From the NCBI GenBank assembly GCA_016707285.1, contig JADJIA010000009.1:62001-126000 (forward strand): a stretch of 64,000 nt of DNA, in the 5' to 3' direction. The translations under genes were made by a program, and so were the position numbers. A model generated the notes under the pieces. The model did not search any database. It was given only the letters and a program-made list of their open reading frames with translations, and was not told the origin of the DNA. This document shows, in pieces, positions 45,718 through 54,533 of the stretch (the stretch's first letter is position 1; the number at the start of each line of letters is the position of its first letter). This DNA comes from Ignavibacteriales bacterium. Its GTDB lineage: Bacteria; Bacteroidota; Ignavibacteria; Ignavibacteriales; Ignavibacteriaceae.

Positions 45718-47262
45718 TTAGTCCCCGATTTTAATATCAACACCTTCCCGGGTGAAATTCATTCCGATGTGAATGATTTTCTTCCCTGAGGTTTCATATT
45801 TCTCACTATACCGTTTTTTCTTAATCTGTTCAACGGCAACATCCGTACTTTTGTTGAACTTAAATTCTATCAGATATATTTTATCCATAAATTCCAATAC
45901 CCCATCAATCCTGCCGATATTGGTGTTTACTTCACTCTCAATATCTATTCCGGTAAGGGAGGCAATCATTATGAAAAGTGAATGGAAATATCTCTCTTCT
46001 GCGATATAAAGGTTTGAAGGAATTTTTGCAAATAGAAATCGGATATGGTGGAGGAATGTCTCGTAGTCCTCTTTTTGCAGTGCAATTTTAATCTCTGCGG
46101 CATAAATACCTGTTATATCTGCGGCATTATTGGTGAGTCCCGCAAAAAGATACCTGTTAAATGAAGATTTCACTTCATAATTGGGGAAATCCAAAATATA
46201 GTGTTCTGTGAATGACTCTCTAACCTTTTTCTTAATCGTCAGGTAACCTGTCTGGAAAAGCAAACTTTTCAACTGCAAATTTTCAAGATCATCCGAACTT
46301 AGTGATTCTTCAACCGCCATCAGGTTTTCGGAAGCAGTAATATCAAATTTTTCTCTTTTAATCAAGTCAACCAGAAAATAAGGTGTTCCTGTGTTGTACC
46401 AAAAAGTTTGAAAATTGTGTTGGTCAAAAAAACTTAATACTGAAAAAGGGTTATAAAGTTTTAACTCACCATCCCAACTGTAACCGTTGTACCACTTTTT
46501 TACTTCATCCAATATTGTTTCTCTACTTACTCCCAGATCTGTCATCGCCACTTCAAGGTTTGGATCAAAGTTGAATTCCAACTCTTTTTGATCATATCCA
46601 CAAATTCCGACAAATTTTTTGTTAAATGTGATCTCACTTATCTGGTTAAGTCCCGAAAACAACGATACTTTTGTAAATTTGCTCACGCCGGTAACAAACA
46701 TAAATTTAATGTGTTCATCCAGTGACTTGATAACAGAATAAAATTCCCTCAATGCCAGCTTGTTCTTTTCTGCCAGATCAACATTGCCAAGATTGTCAAC
46801 AATTGGTTTGTCATACTCGTCAATCAAAATGACAACAGGTTTGTTAAACTTGCGGTAGAGATTTTTAACCAGATTCGGGAAATATTCGATATCTGCTTCG
46901 CCCGTAACCTCAACACCGTATTCCTCACCATAATCTTCAAGTCGATTTTTGATTGTTATGCCAAGTTCTTCTGTGCTTCCTGATGAGATGCTTGAGAAAT
47001 CAAGTTTTAAGACCGGGTAAGTTTCCCATTTATCCGGAATCAGTCCATCAATCGCCAGACCCTTAAACAGTTCACGATTCCCTTTAAAGAACTCGCCCAG
47101 GGTGGAAACAAACAGTGATTTCCCAAATCTTCGTGGTCTTGAAAGAAACACATATTTGTAGCCATCAATGAGTTCCTTGATATACATCGTCTTATCGACA
47201 TACACCATATGTTCATTTACGATCTGAGAGAATGTCTGTATTCCGAGAGGGAGTCTTTTCAT
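45718..47262 (-). CDS. AAA-ATPase-like / PD-(D/E)XK nuclease superfamily protein
   Basis: Start chosen at ATG 47262 (MKRLPLGIQTFSQIV), where family members begin; the longer frame adds 54 AT-rich, unconserved residues. In the 514-residue protein the P-loop SRPRRFGKSL is at 41-50 and Walker B in VVILIDEYDKP, typical of the 'AAA-ATPase-like' group. The C-terminal ~120 residues carry RIDGVLEFMDKIYLIEFKFNKS, a PD-(D/E)XK nuclease core with the Asp and EFK. The family is common in gut and sediment bacteria in many copies; its function is not established, with roles in transposition, recombination or defence proposed. A second member is at 62500. Confidence 0.82.
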   Translation of the reverse strand: MKRLPLGIQTFSQIVNEHMVYVDKTMYIKELIDGYKYVFLSRPRRFGKSLFVSTLGEFFKGNRELFKGLAIDGLIPDKWETYPVLKLDFSSISSGSTEELGITIKNRLEDYGEEYGVEVTGEADIEYFPNLVKNLYRKFNKPVVILIDEYDKPIVDNLGNVDLAEKNKLALREFYSVIKSLDEHIKFMFVTGVSKFTKVSLFSGLNQISEITFNKKFVGICGYDQKELEFNFDPNLEVAMTDLGVSRETILDEVKKWYNGYSWDGELKLYNPFSVLSFFDQHNFQTFWYNTGTPYFLVDLIKREKFDITASENLMAVEESLSSDDLENLQLKSLLFQTGYLTIKKKVRESFTEHYILDFPNYEVKSSFNRYLFAGLTNNAADITGIYAAEIKIALQKEDYETFLHHIRFLFAKIPSNLYIAEERYFHSLFIMIASLTGIDIESEVNTNIGRIDGVLEFMDKIYLIEFKFNKSTDVAVEQIKKKRYSEKYETSGKKIIHIGMNFTREGVDIKIGD

Positions 47263-47418
47263 TTCAATTTTCTTAAAGTGAGATACACAAATATGATAAA
47301 ATATTTCGATATGCAGTAAAAAACTGGTATAAAACTTGATTTTAATAATAAAGTAATATAAGATGTTGTGCAAATTTGAGGTGTGGAATTTTCTTTTTAC
47401 GAAAAACGGAGTTATCCC

Positions 47419-47862
47419 ATGCAAATCAGAAGCAGAATATCTTATGAAGCCGGACTAAAAATCGGCGATTATAGCGTTACCTTCCCCGAGGCATATCAAT
47501 TTCTGGGATCGATTGGGAAAGATCAGGTTGAAGGGTTTTGGATGGGAACGGCACAAAATGCACACCTCTATTATATGGATGCATATTTTGCTTACATCAA
47601 GTTTTACCCCCATGAATTGGAGTTTGCACAAAAACTTAACATGCGAATCTACGATGGCACCGAGGACAGAGCCAAATATCTTTTCCGCGAACCCCTCAAA
47701 GAACTTGCCCGAAAACATGACCTGATCAACAGCAGAATTGTCACCTTCCAGGGTGGCGAAAAAATCTTCGACAAAATGTTCACCCGACGAGGCACCCCCA
47801 CCGCCTTCTTCGACGACCTGCTCCAACTAATCAGAGATATCTATAACCAAAAACCCTGGTAG
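47419..47862 (+). CDS. hypothetical protein
   Basis: 147 residues if started at ATG 47419 (MQIRSRISYEAGLKIG); a GTG 36 bases upstream is an alternative, and neither has a clear ribosome-binding site. There is no signal peptide or membrane segment. It has aromatic-rich stretches (YYMDAYFAYIKFYPHELEFAQ) and a basic C-terminus. Family not recognised. It is transcribed divergently from the AAA-ATPase-like gene. Confidence 0.5.
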   Translation: MQIRSRISYEAGLKIGDYSVTFPEAYQFLGSIGKDQVEGFWMGTAQNAHLYYMDAYFAYIKFYPHELEFAQKLNMRIYDGTEDRAKYLFREPLKELARKHDLINSRIVTFQGGEKIFDKMFTRRGTPTAFFDDLLQLIRDIYNQKPW

Positions 47863-48060
47863 GGGGGAGATATACTTAGCACCTTAAAAAGGGTGCAGTT
47901 CCACTATAATCTTCCATGTTTTTCTTCAATTCGCCAATTTTTCGTTTATAACCATATTTTAGGTTTTGCTATTTATGGTTATTACCATATCTTTGTAAGT
48001 CAATTATATGATTCGTCTCAAAGGCACCTTTCAAAAGAGACTGCCGAGGTATCTGTGGGA

Positions 48061-48393
48061 TTAAATATTGATTTTCACCCCTTTTGCCAGAATCTCATCC
48101 TTGGCATATGGAGAGTTATCGAAATCTTCTGAAGTAAATGGATGTGTTTCAATACGGGGATCAATCTTTAATGATATCGGTATAAGAAACAGATTATCAT
48201 CAAATCTCGATCCGGTGAAGTCATTTGAAATTATAGCTATATCTATATCTGACCATTCAAAGTCCGTTTTCGATTTATCGGCAAATGAACCAAACAAGAA
48301 GACACCAAGAACATTTATTTTGTTCTTTCTTAACTCTTCTGTCAGCTCCCTGGCCTTCAAAATTGCGTATTTTCTATTATATTTTTTATCCAT
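48061..48393 (-). CDS. MNT-type nucleotidyltransferase domain protein
   Basis: 110 residues. The minimal nucleotidyltransferase motif is present: LFGSF, then SDIDIAIISND with two metal-binding Asp residues, in the spacing of MntA/Cthe_2253-like proteins. These usually act as antitoxins that modify a HEPN toxin partner encoded next to them. No HEPN gene is adjacent here, so the gene looks orphaned. The neighbouring genes are also toxin-antitoxin or defence remnants. Confidence 0.78.
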   Translation of the reverse strand: MDKKYNRKYAILKARELTEELRKNKINVLGVFLFGSFADKSKTDFEWSDIDIAIISNDFTGSRFDDNLFLIPISLKIDPRIETHPFTSEDFDNSPYAKDEILAKGVKINI

Positions 48394-48468
48394 CGTCTCC
48401 TTTGATTCAGGTGCAACTTAATCAATCCCATTTTCCCATTAAGAAAATGCAAGGATTTCAAAGTCAGA

Positions 48469-48669
48469 TCAAAATACCTTTGCTGCCTTCTCCCCCCTCG
48501 ATTCACAAAACTCAAGATAATCATCAACAGAATCTTGAAAAGCCTTTTCGAGCTCGGAAACCGACTCACCCTGAAAAGTTATAACATCTCTGGTGTTGAT
48601 GACTTCACCTGAAAATATCTTTGCCTCTTCGTCATAATTGACGACAGCTTCATAACCTTTGTAATCCAT
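48469..48669 (-). CDS. HicB-like antitoxin, N-terminal domain only (truncated)
   Basis: 66 residues: MDYKGYEAVVNYDEEAKIFSGEVINTRDVITFQGESVSELEKAFQDSVDDYLEFC... matches the HicB partial-RNase-H-like domain, whose members usually continue into a C-terminal ribbon-helix-helix domain to about 110 residues. Here a stop follows AAKVF, so the DNA-binding part is missing. No HicA toxin gene lies on either side. It is probably a decayed antitoxin that might still bind toxin. Confidence 0.7.
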   Translation of the reverse strand: MDYKGYEAVVNYDEEAKIFSGEVINTRDVITFQGESVSELEKAFQDSVDDYLEFCESRGEKAAKVF

Positions 48670-48901
48670 ATTTAACTCCTGTTTTTGTTAAAAATTTTCT
48701 TTCTGATATTAAAGGACTTTTTTGTTTTTGCTGTTCTAAAATATGATGCAGACACTAAATAGACAAGTGTTTAATTATTTTGTATGACTCAAAACTACCT
48801 GGTCAAAGTTTAATAGTCCAGCATTTATTTATCTTTCCGTTATCTGAACTTGATGATTTAGAAAAAATTAAATTTATGTATCAGAGCCTTGTAACATGAT
48901 G

Positions 48902-48931
48902 TAATAAAAAACCCACTCAAAAGAGCGGGTT
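48902..48931 (-). terminator. Rho-independent terminator, minus strand
   Basis: On the minus strand AACCCGCTC, loop TTTT, GAGTGGGTT, then TTTTATTAC. It would end transcripts entering from the right, which fits the existence of an RNA between 49400 and 48930. Confidence 0.75.
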
Positions 48932-49283
48932 CTGAATGATTGCTTTTACTATTTGATTCAGTCTTGTGTTATTCCATCAATAACTGGCATACCCAGTCTT
49001 TTAGGAAATCAGAATGAGACATTCTTTACACCAGTGTAACTTAGTTTTTGCGAATTGTGAAAAATCAACCGGGCTGGATCCGGAATCTCACACCACTTGA
49101 AATCAGTACATGACATTTGGTTTTTTCATCATGACAATTCTGAAGTGGGGATTTGGCTGAAACATATATTTATCCTTTTGTTTCAGAATCAATTGATGAA
49201 GTATTAGGGTTCTGTTTGGAAGTTTTGCCGCTTTTTTAATAGGATACATTATTGTATTCCTTCAAGTTTAATAATATAAAAAA

Positions 49284-49377
49284 AGACCGAGCCCACATCT
49301 ATTGATTTATAGGATAAAAGTGCGTATAATTGTTATGTATATTTTAATAAATTTACGCACTGAAAAACCCTCGGTCT
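49284..49377 (-). ncRNA. candidate structured RNA or mobile-element remnant (nested inverted repeats)
   Basis: AGACCGAG (49284-49291) pairs with CTCGGTCT (49370-49377), and inside them AGTGCGTA (49319-49326) pairs with TACGCACT (49354-49361). Read on the minus strand, the outer 3' arm is followed by TTTTTTT, like a terminator. The loop is AT-rich. It does not match any RNA family I know; tRNA, tmRNA, attC and CRISPR-repeat forms were considered and do not fit. Confidence 0.35.
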
Positions 49378-49399
49378 AACCTTTGGTTTTTTCGTTTTT

Positions 49400-49440
49400 A
49401 AAAGCTTAAACAGCGGTAACTGTTTAAGCTTTTCTTTTTT
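49400..49440. terminator. strong hairpin overlapping the ImmA/IrrE stop codon
   Basis: A 14-bp perfect stem, AAAAGCTTAAACAG (49400-49413) with CTGTTTAAGCTTTT (49420-49433), then CTTTTTT on the plus strand. The stop codon of the minus-strand protease fragment lies inside the stem. It serves as terminator. Confidence 0.8.
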
Positions 49441-50622
49441 TCTCAGCTTGTGACAAAGCAGAGCCTGCTAATGACTTTGACTTCTCTGAGAATCTTCCAT
49501 CTCGGTACTCCCCAACTTCGCACACTTGAAGTCTTCTTATTCCACCTCCTTTCTCTTTTAGTTGATAATCAAAATATTTATCTCTTGAGACCAATGAATT
49601 TGCCAGAGATTCCTCAAGACCATAGTCATCTACCGCCGTTTTTGGATCGATAAATCCTTCTGTCAATGCACGAATCGCAAATTTTTCCAACCGATTTGAA
49701 CTCTCTGATTTAAGTTCATTTTCTTCCTTAATCCGTAAACCAGCATAAGTTAAATATTGAAACCACTCCTTGTAATGCGCCTCAGATATAATCTCAAGGT
49801 CTTTCATCCTATAAATTATTGCTTGAATACTTACTCCAGTGTCATCTTTAAATTTCTTTAATTCTTTGTAAGTAATCAGGTTTCTTTTGGCACCTAAACG
49901 ATTTACCATAAGTTCACGAGGTAATAAAAGCACTTGCAAATCTGTTTGCCCCTTTTCAGCCTTCAACTCACCCTGAACATCTAAAAATAAATGCCCAAGT
50001 TCGTGAGCCATGCTGAATCTTTGTCTGTCACCTGGGGCGTTTTTTTGACAAAAGACTATACCCATTAAAACTTGTTGGTCCCCGAGTGAAACCTCCGCCG
50101 AAAACCCATCAAAAACTAAATCACGTTCCTCAAATAAAACCAGAATATTATTTGATTCTAATACTTCGGTTCAATTTAGAATGGGTTTTGCACTCCCAAA
50201 TCCCAAATTTCACGAATTTGTTTCGCAACAGATTCAATATCCTCGAAACTAGATACTGTAAAATTCGGAAGTTTATCCAAGGACCTAAAATAATTTGGAT
50301 CAAGTCTATCCATCAGTGCTAGAATTTTCTCAGCTTGAACCGTCAGATATGCTTTTATTTCATCCTGAAGGCGAACTCTCATAGAGCTTTTTGTTCGGAA
50401 TGATAGTAAATTAAATTTAAATTGTGACGGTACCAATAATAATTCAACAGGAACATCAAGTGCACCAGCAATCAATACAAGATTTTGCTCCGAAGGATTG
50501 ATAATGCTCCTCTCATACTTTGAGATGGTCATCTTACTAATTTGACCCCTTAATTTGAGTGTTAAATCTTCAAGTGACAACTGTTTTAACAGTCTATACT
50601 GTCTGATCTTTTGACCTACCAT
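49424..50622 (-). pseudogene. XRE-type HTH regulator / ImmA-IrrE protease fusion, broken in the middle
   Basis: Two frames hold the halves of one known architecture. The first, starting at ATG 50622 with a GAGGA ribosome-binding site, gives an XRE helix-turn-helix (IRQYRLLKQLSLEDLTLKL ... ISKYERSIINPSEQNLVLIAGALDVPVELLL) up to DLGVQNPF and a stop at 50176. Another frame continues at about 50165 with TEVLESNNILVLFEERDLVFDGFSAEVS, then at 50065 MGIVFCQKNAPGDRQRFSMAHELGHLFLD with the HExxH zinc motif. At the junction, about 50150-50180, a net shift plus an in-frame TGA separate them. Intact relatives are single proteins of ~390 residues that cleave repressors, often next to toxins or mobile elements. 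Confidence 0.75.
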
Positions 50623-51087
50623 GGTATTCCTCAGTTTACAGTTCTTCCTTTTTTTTTGATTTTTGTCCCCTGCTAAAAAATCAACAACATTCAATAGCTA
50701 AATATAAACTCAAACATACTTTAAATGCAAATTAAATTTTCCGCCATTTAGATTTTGGCTTAAAAGACAAACATATTTCTTTCAGGGAACCGGACTTTTC
50801 ATCTTTTAACCTCATAAATAATAAAAGAAGAATCCATAACCTCATACATATTAAGGAATTAACTCGATAAGGTGGGATTAATGTTGAAAAGAAAAAGCGC
50901 ACTTTGGTTGGTCAGAGGAGAAGACTAATATGGGATAAACAAAAAACAGTAAGGGTTGGGATAACTCAAGCATTTGGTTAGGAAAGCAATGAAATCTTTT
51001 CTACTACCTCATAGAACTGGAATAATTTTGATCAAGAAAAACCATCGGCTGTTCTTTATATGGACCAGCTCTTTTGCAATCCCCCCC
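50623..51087. other. 465-base AT-rich intergenic region
   Basis: Lies between the decayed restriction-modification gene and the upstream end of the XRE gene. A short C7 run occurs near 51083. I see no gene, repeat array or clear hairpin. Confidence 0.5.
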
Positions 51088-54000
51088 CTAAATCTCAATC
51101 ACCTCATCTATCTCTTTTTGAAGTTCAATTGTCTTTTCCAAGGCAGTGACAATTTTACAGTAGGTTTGAACTTCCTCAAGTGTTAACTCTTTCCCTTTGC
51201 GGTCTTTTAGCCATTTGTGGCAAACTTGATAACCCCCAATTGTAAATTGGAAGACTTCTTCCGAGATAGGTCCCAAATAGTTAAAATCGTTAATCTGAAC
51301 ATTACCGGCGTCAAATTCGATCTTTTCTACATGATTTGTGCCATTGCCAAAATATTTTGCGCTTGGCATGTTCAGGCTTTCATGTTTTAATAAATGAAAC
51401 CCGGCTAATTCTTTCCCAAAACCACTTATTTGCAAGAAAACTTTATAATTATTTACTATTGGAATGCGAGGGAAGTCAATTTTTAAGAATTCTTCATATT
51501 TTTTACGATACTTCGTAGAATTTAGTATCCCATAAAGTATAAAAAAAATCTCTGTAGGTGGGACTGGAAATCTATTTAAAAAAATTTACCTTATTTTAAT
51601 AATATCTTCTTTAATATTAGACGTTTTTCTCTGCAAAGACATCTTCTATCAGAGATAAATACAACAGGAAAACAATTCTCCTCCCATTCTAAACAAGTTA
51701 AAATCGATAATATTTCTGAACAAATACAATGATTAAATTTGAACCAACTTGCCTCCATTGTCTTCCAATACAAGGCAATGTTTTCTTTTAGCAAATGTTG
51801 CATTATATCTTTCTGGGCCTACAAATAAACCTCTTGAATTGCCTGTATAATAAGTATATTTTAGATCAAAAGGTCTATAAGAATTTGACTAATATTTTCA
51901 GTATTAAGGTGCAGAAGTCAAATCCTTTTGAGCAAGTGCAACTTTCCAATCTCTAGAATCTTGCCCAAGATCAAATACTTCTCCTTGCTGTTTCTGGATC
52001 AAATAAATTTCTTTACTGTTGAAAGTACCTTTTTTTAGTTCATGAATAGTCAAAGTATCCCCTGCAGTAACAATTCCTACATTATAAATTATGAAAAATA
52101 TCAATATCAATCAAAACTATAATAAATATCCAAGACAATACATCCTGGGTTTTAACAAATAAAAATCATTCCGGAGTTATTGAAGCCTCCAATTTGTTGT
52201 TTAGATATCGAATTCATAAATAATTATATATTTCGATACTCGAGTGCCAAACAAATCAGAATGGCAAATCATTTTCTTTTCAGATTGCTTATTGTTTTTA
52301 TTAAAATGATTATCGCAACCCCTTGCCGAATATCAAAGACATTTTCATCTTTACTGCCATCAGGAGCCTTTTCCTTTTTCAAGGCATTCCCATGAAGATC
52401 AAGAATATAAATCTCATCAAAACTATCCAACAGACTTTTCCGCATTCCTCGGAAAGTTGGGATTATCAATGTATCCATGGTTTGTAATAAGACAAACAAC
52501 ACCTTCACCCGTCTGATCGATTTTATGCTGAGCAAAACGGACAAATTTTACATAATCATCTTGTAACCACTTGGAATTTTTTTCGTTAATCGAAACACCA
52601 TCTACGAAATAGTAATCGTTCACTTTCTCAGCAATCCAGGGAGCGTTGTTTGATGATTCATAAGAGTACGGAGGATTACCGATGACAATCTGAATTTTGG
52701 TGTTCTTTTTCACCTCACCGGCAAGGTGGCTCTCTTTTGAGAGGGATGAGAGACCGGGAAACCTGACTGTATCAAGGTCTTCCATTTCAAGAGTGTTGGT
52801 AAGGAAATATTGTACCCTGTCGTCGTCTTCGAGTTGATAACCAAGCTCTTCAAGCATAAACGAGGTTTTCATGTGCCCAATTGCGTATGGAGCCATCATC
52901 AATTCAAAAGCATAAAAATTCTTAAGCAGTTGTCGTTTGATGAACTGCTTTTTCATTCCCTCGCCATAAAGTTTTACATACTCGTCAACAGCCACTTCCA
53001 TTGCTTTGGTGAAAAACGAAAGTGTACCACCAGCAGGGTCGAGAAGAGTAACATTATCACCAGCCAAACCGGCAGAAATACCAAATTTTTCTTTAAGAAT
53101 TATATTTACAGATCTCACCATAAAATCGACAACCGGTTCAGGAGTATAATAGACACCCCGTTTTTCACGGGTGCGAGGGTCATACTTTTCAAGGAAGGTT
53201 TCGTAGAAGTGAATGATTGGATCACTTCCCTTCCCCGATTTGTAATATTGTTCGAGGATCAACTTTACATCAGTGACTGCCAGAACTCCGGCAATATCAT
53301 CGATTATTGTCTCCATTTGTTTGGGAAGGGCTCCCATGGAAACGAAGCCAAAAATATCCCTCAAAATACCGATGGTTTTTGGTATATGGTTATATGCTGT
53401 GATTCTGTTAAAATCATTACCGGCTCTTAACCTTGCGGCAAACAGCCCATAGGTTATGGTTTGTGCATAAAGATCTGCAAAATCATCTTCTGTTAGATCA
53501 GCGATTAAATACTTTGTGAAAGCCTCGTAAAACCCTTTAATATCTTCATTTTCCGGCAATTCAATCTTAATAATCTCATCCCGAAGAAACTTTGTTCTTT
53601 GTGCAAGAACCTTTGCAAGTTCCTCGGCAGAGGTGATAGCAGGAAGGGAGTAGCTGACAAAACGGTCGAGAAGTTCCTCAAATTCGTTAATTCTTTCGGG
53701 AGGTGGAGCGGTTCTTAAAGTTTTTATATTATTCCACCTGCCAATTGATACATCGATTGATTCCATACCATTTCGGTATAGGCGGAATTGAAGAAAATTA
53801 GTAACTATTACATTAGGAAATGTTGTAAGATACCTTTGAATTTGTTCTGTGTCTTCGATATCGTCAAGGTTGGTGCCGGGTACTTTAGCTTCAATATATC
53901 CGATTATGCTGTTATTGCCGTCCCATATTCTAAAATCGGGGTTACCAGCAACAGTTTTTTTCGGCAATACAGTAACATCAACAGGTTTATTTAACTTTTG

Positions 54001-54111
54001 ATTTGTAAAATCTGTAAGGAGTGTTTTAAGAGTGGAATAATATGTTTCTTCTCTGGCATCGCCTCGTTTCCAGACTTCGGTAATTTCGGTGAGGTAATTT
54101 TTTAAGTTCAT
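51088..54111 (-). pseudogene. type ISP-like restriction-modification enzyme (Eco57I-type N6-adenine methylase), multiply broken
   Basis: The first 562 codons (54111-52423) carry the nuclease-like start (PDFRIWDGNNSIIGYIEAKVPG, a PD-(D/E)XK core), motif I in LLDPAGGTLSFF and motif IV NPPY in IVIGNPPYSYESSNN. At about 52457 an extra A shifts the frame; the next frame continues PTFRGMRKSLLDSFDEIYILDLHGNALK to 52269. After that only fragments survive: NVGIVTAGDTLTIHE and FDLGQDSRDWKVALAQKDL near 52090-51905, MQHLLKENIAL near 51800, and an intact C-terminal piece (ILYGILNSTKYRKKYEEFLKIDFPRIPIV...GFGKELAGFHLLKHESL...IGGYQVCHKWLKDRKGKEL) from about 51545 to 51088. The enzyme would have had about 1,000 residues combining restriction and methylation; it is no longer functional as a whole. 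Confidence 0.82.
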
Positions 54112-54173
54112 GAAAGTTTCATCCTGCTGATGCCGCTATATTGTATTAAATGGGAAAGTCAAATTTAATAAAT

Positions 54174-54464
54174 TTAAACCACAAATTTCATTCTCAACAA
54201 TTGTGTAACAGAAATTCGACTCATGGTCTTACATTTTAACTTCACGCTTCTCCGCTCCCCTCCAGGCTTCACCCTCATACTCTCCTTGTGTGCCTGGGCT
54301 TCTTCGAAGGTTTTGAATTTTAGGACGCCTTTGTGGACTTTAAATTTTACCAGATGGGAGGCGAGTTCATAAAATTCTTTTACTCTTTTGTAGTAGGCTT
54401 CGTCGGGGTTAAAACACCAAAGGTCGTGCTCCGCTTCTTCAAAGGTTTTAAATTTTTTAATCAT
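54174..54464 (-). CDS. small hypothetical protein with two KFKTFEEA repeats
   Basis: 96 residues, basic and soluble. KKFKTFEEAEHDLW (3-16) and LKFKTFEEAQAHKES (about 49-63) are similar helical segments, suggesting an internal duplication; the tail after GGERRSVK is probably not conserved. Such short proteins accompany toxin-antitoxin or mobile genes, but I do not recognise the family. It lies 62 bases upstream of the broken restriction-modification gene and on the same strand. Confidence 0.5.
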   Translation of the reverse strand: MIKKFKTFEEAEHDLWCFNPDEAYYKRVKEFYELASHLVKFKVHKGVLKFKTFEEAQAHKESMRVKPGGERRSVKLKCKTMSRISVTQLLRMKFVV

Positions 54465-54485
54465 CTGCTACTCCGATTCCTTGTC

Positions 54486-54533
54486 GTGACTTTGTGACTC
54501 CGTGACTCTGTGACTTCGCTCCTCCGTGACTTA
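54486..54533. repeat. GTGACTYN octamer array (6 units) ending in a stop codon
   Basis: Units GTGACTTT, GTGACTCC, GTGACTCT, GTGACTTC, GCTCCTCC, GTGACTTA. The last three bases of the last unit are the stop codon of the S46 peptidase gene on the minus strand. Confidence 0.85.

Larger units (their letters stand above)
48670..49423. other. 754-base AT-rich region with a possible minus-strand RNA transcript
   Basis: No open frame of useful length. Features seen are a minus-strand terminator-like hairpin at 48910-48931, a nested inverted repeat at 49284-49377 (separate entry) and a strong hairpin at 49400-49433. A 17-codon minus-strand frame (48969-49022) lies just before the first hairpin but cannot be shown to be translated. 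Confidence 0.5.

Noticed and set aside
49284..49377. Integron attC site or retron RNA
   Set aside because: The GTTRRRY/RYYYAAC core sites are not in the required orientation and there is neither an integrase nor a reverse transcriptase nearby.
52810..53430. 206-codon plus-strand frame opposite the methylase
   Set aside because: The opposite strand carries the methylase motifs; this frame has no recognisable domain.
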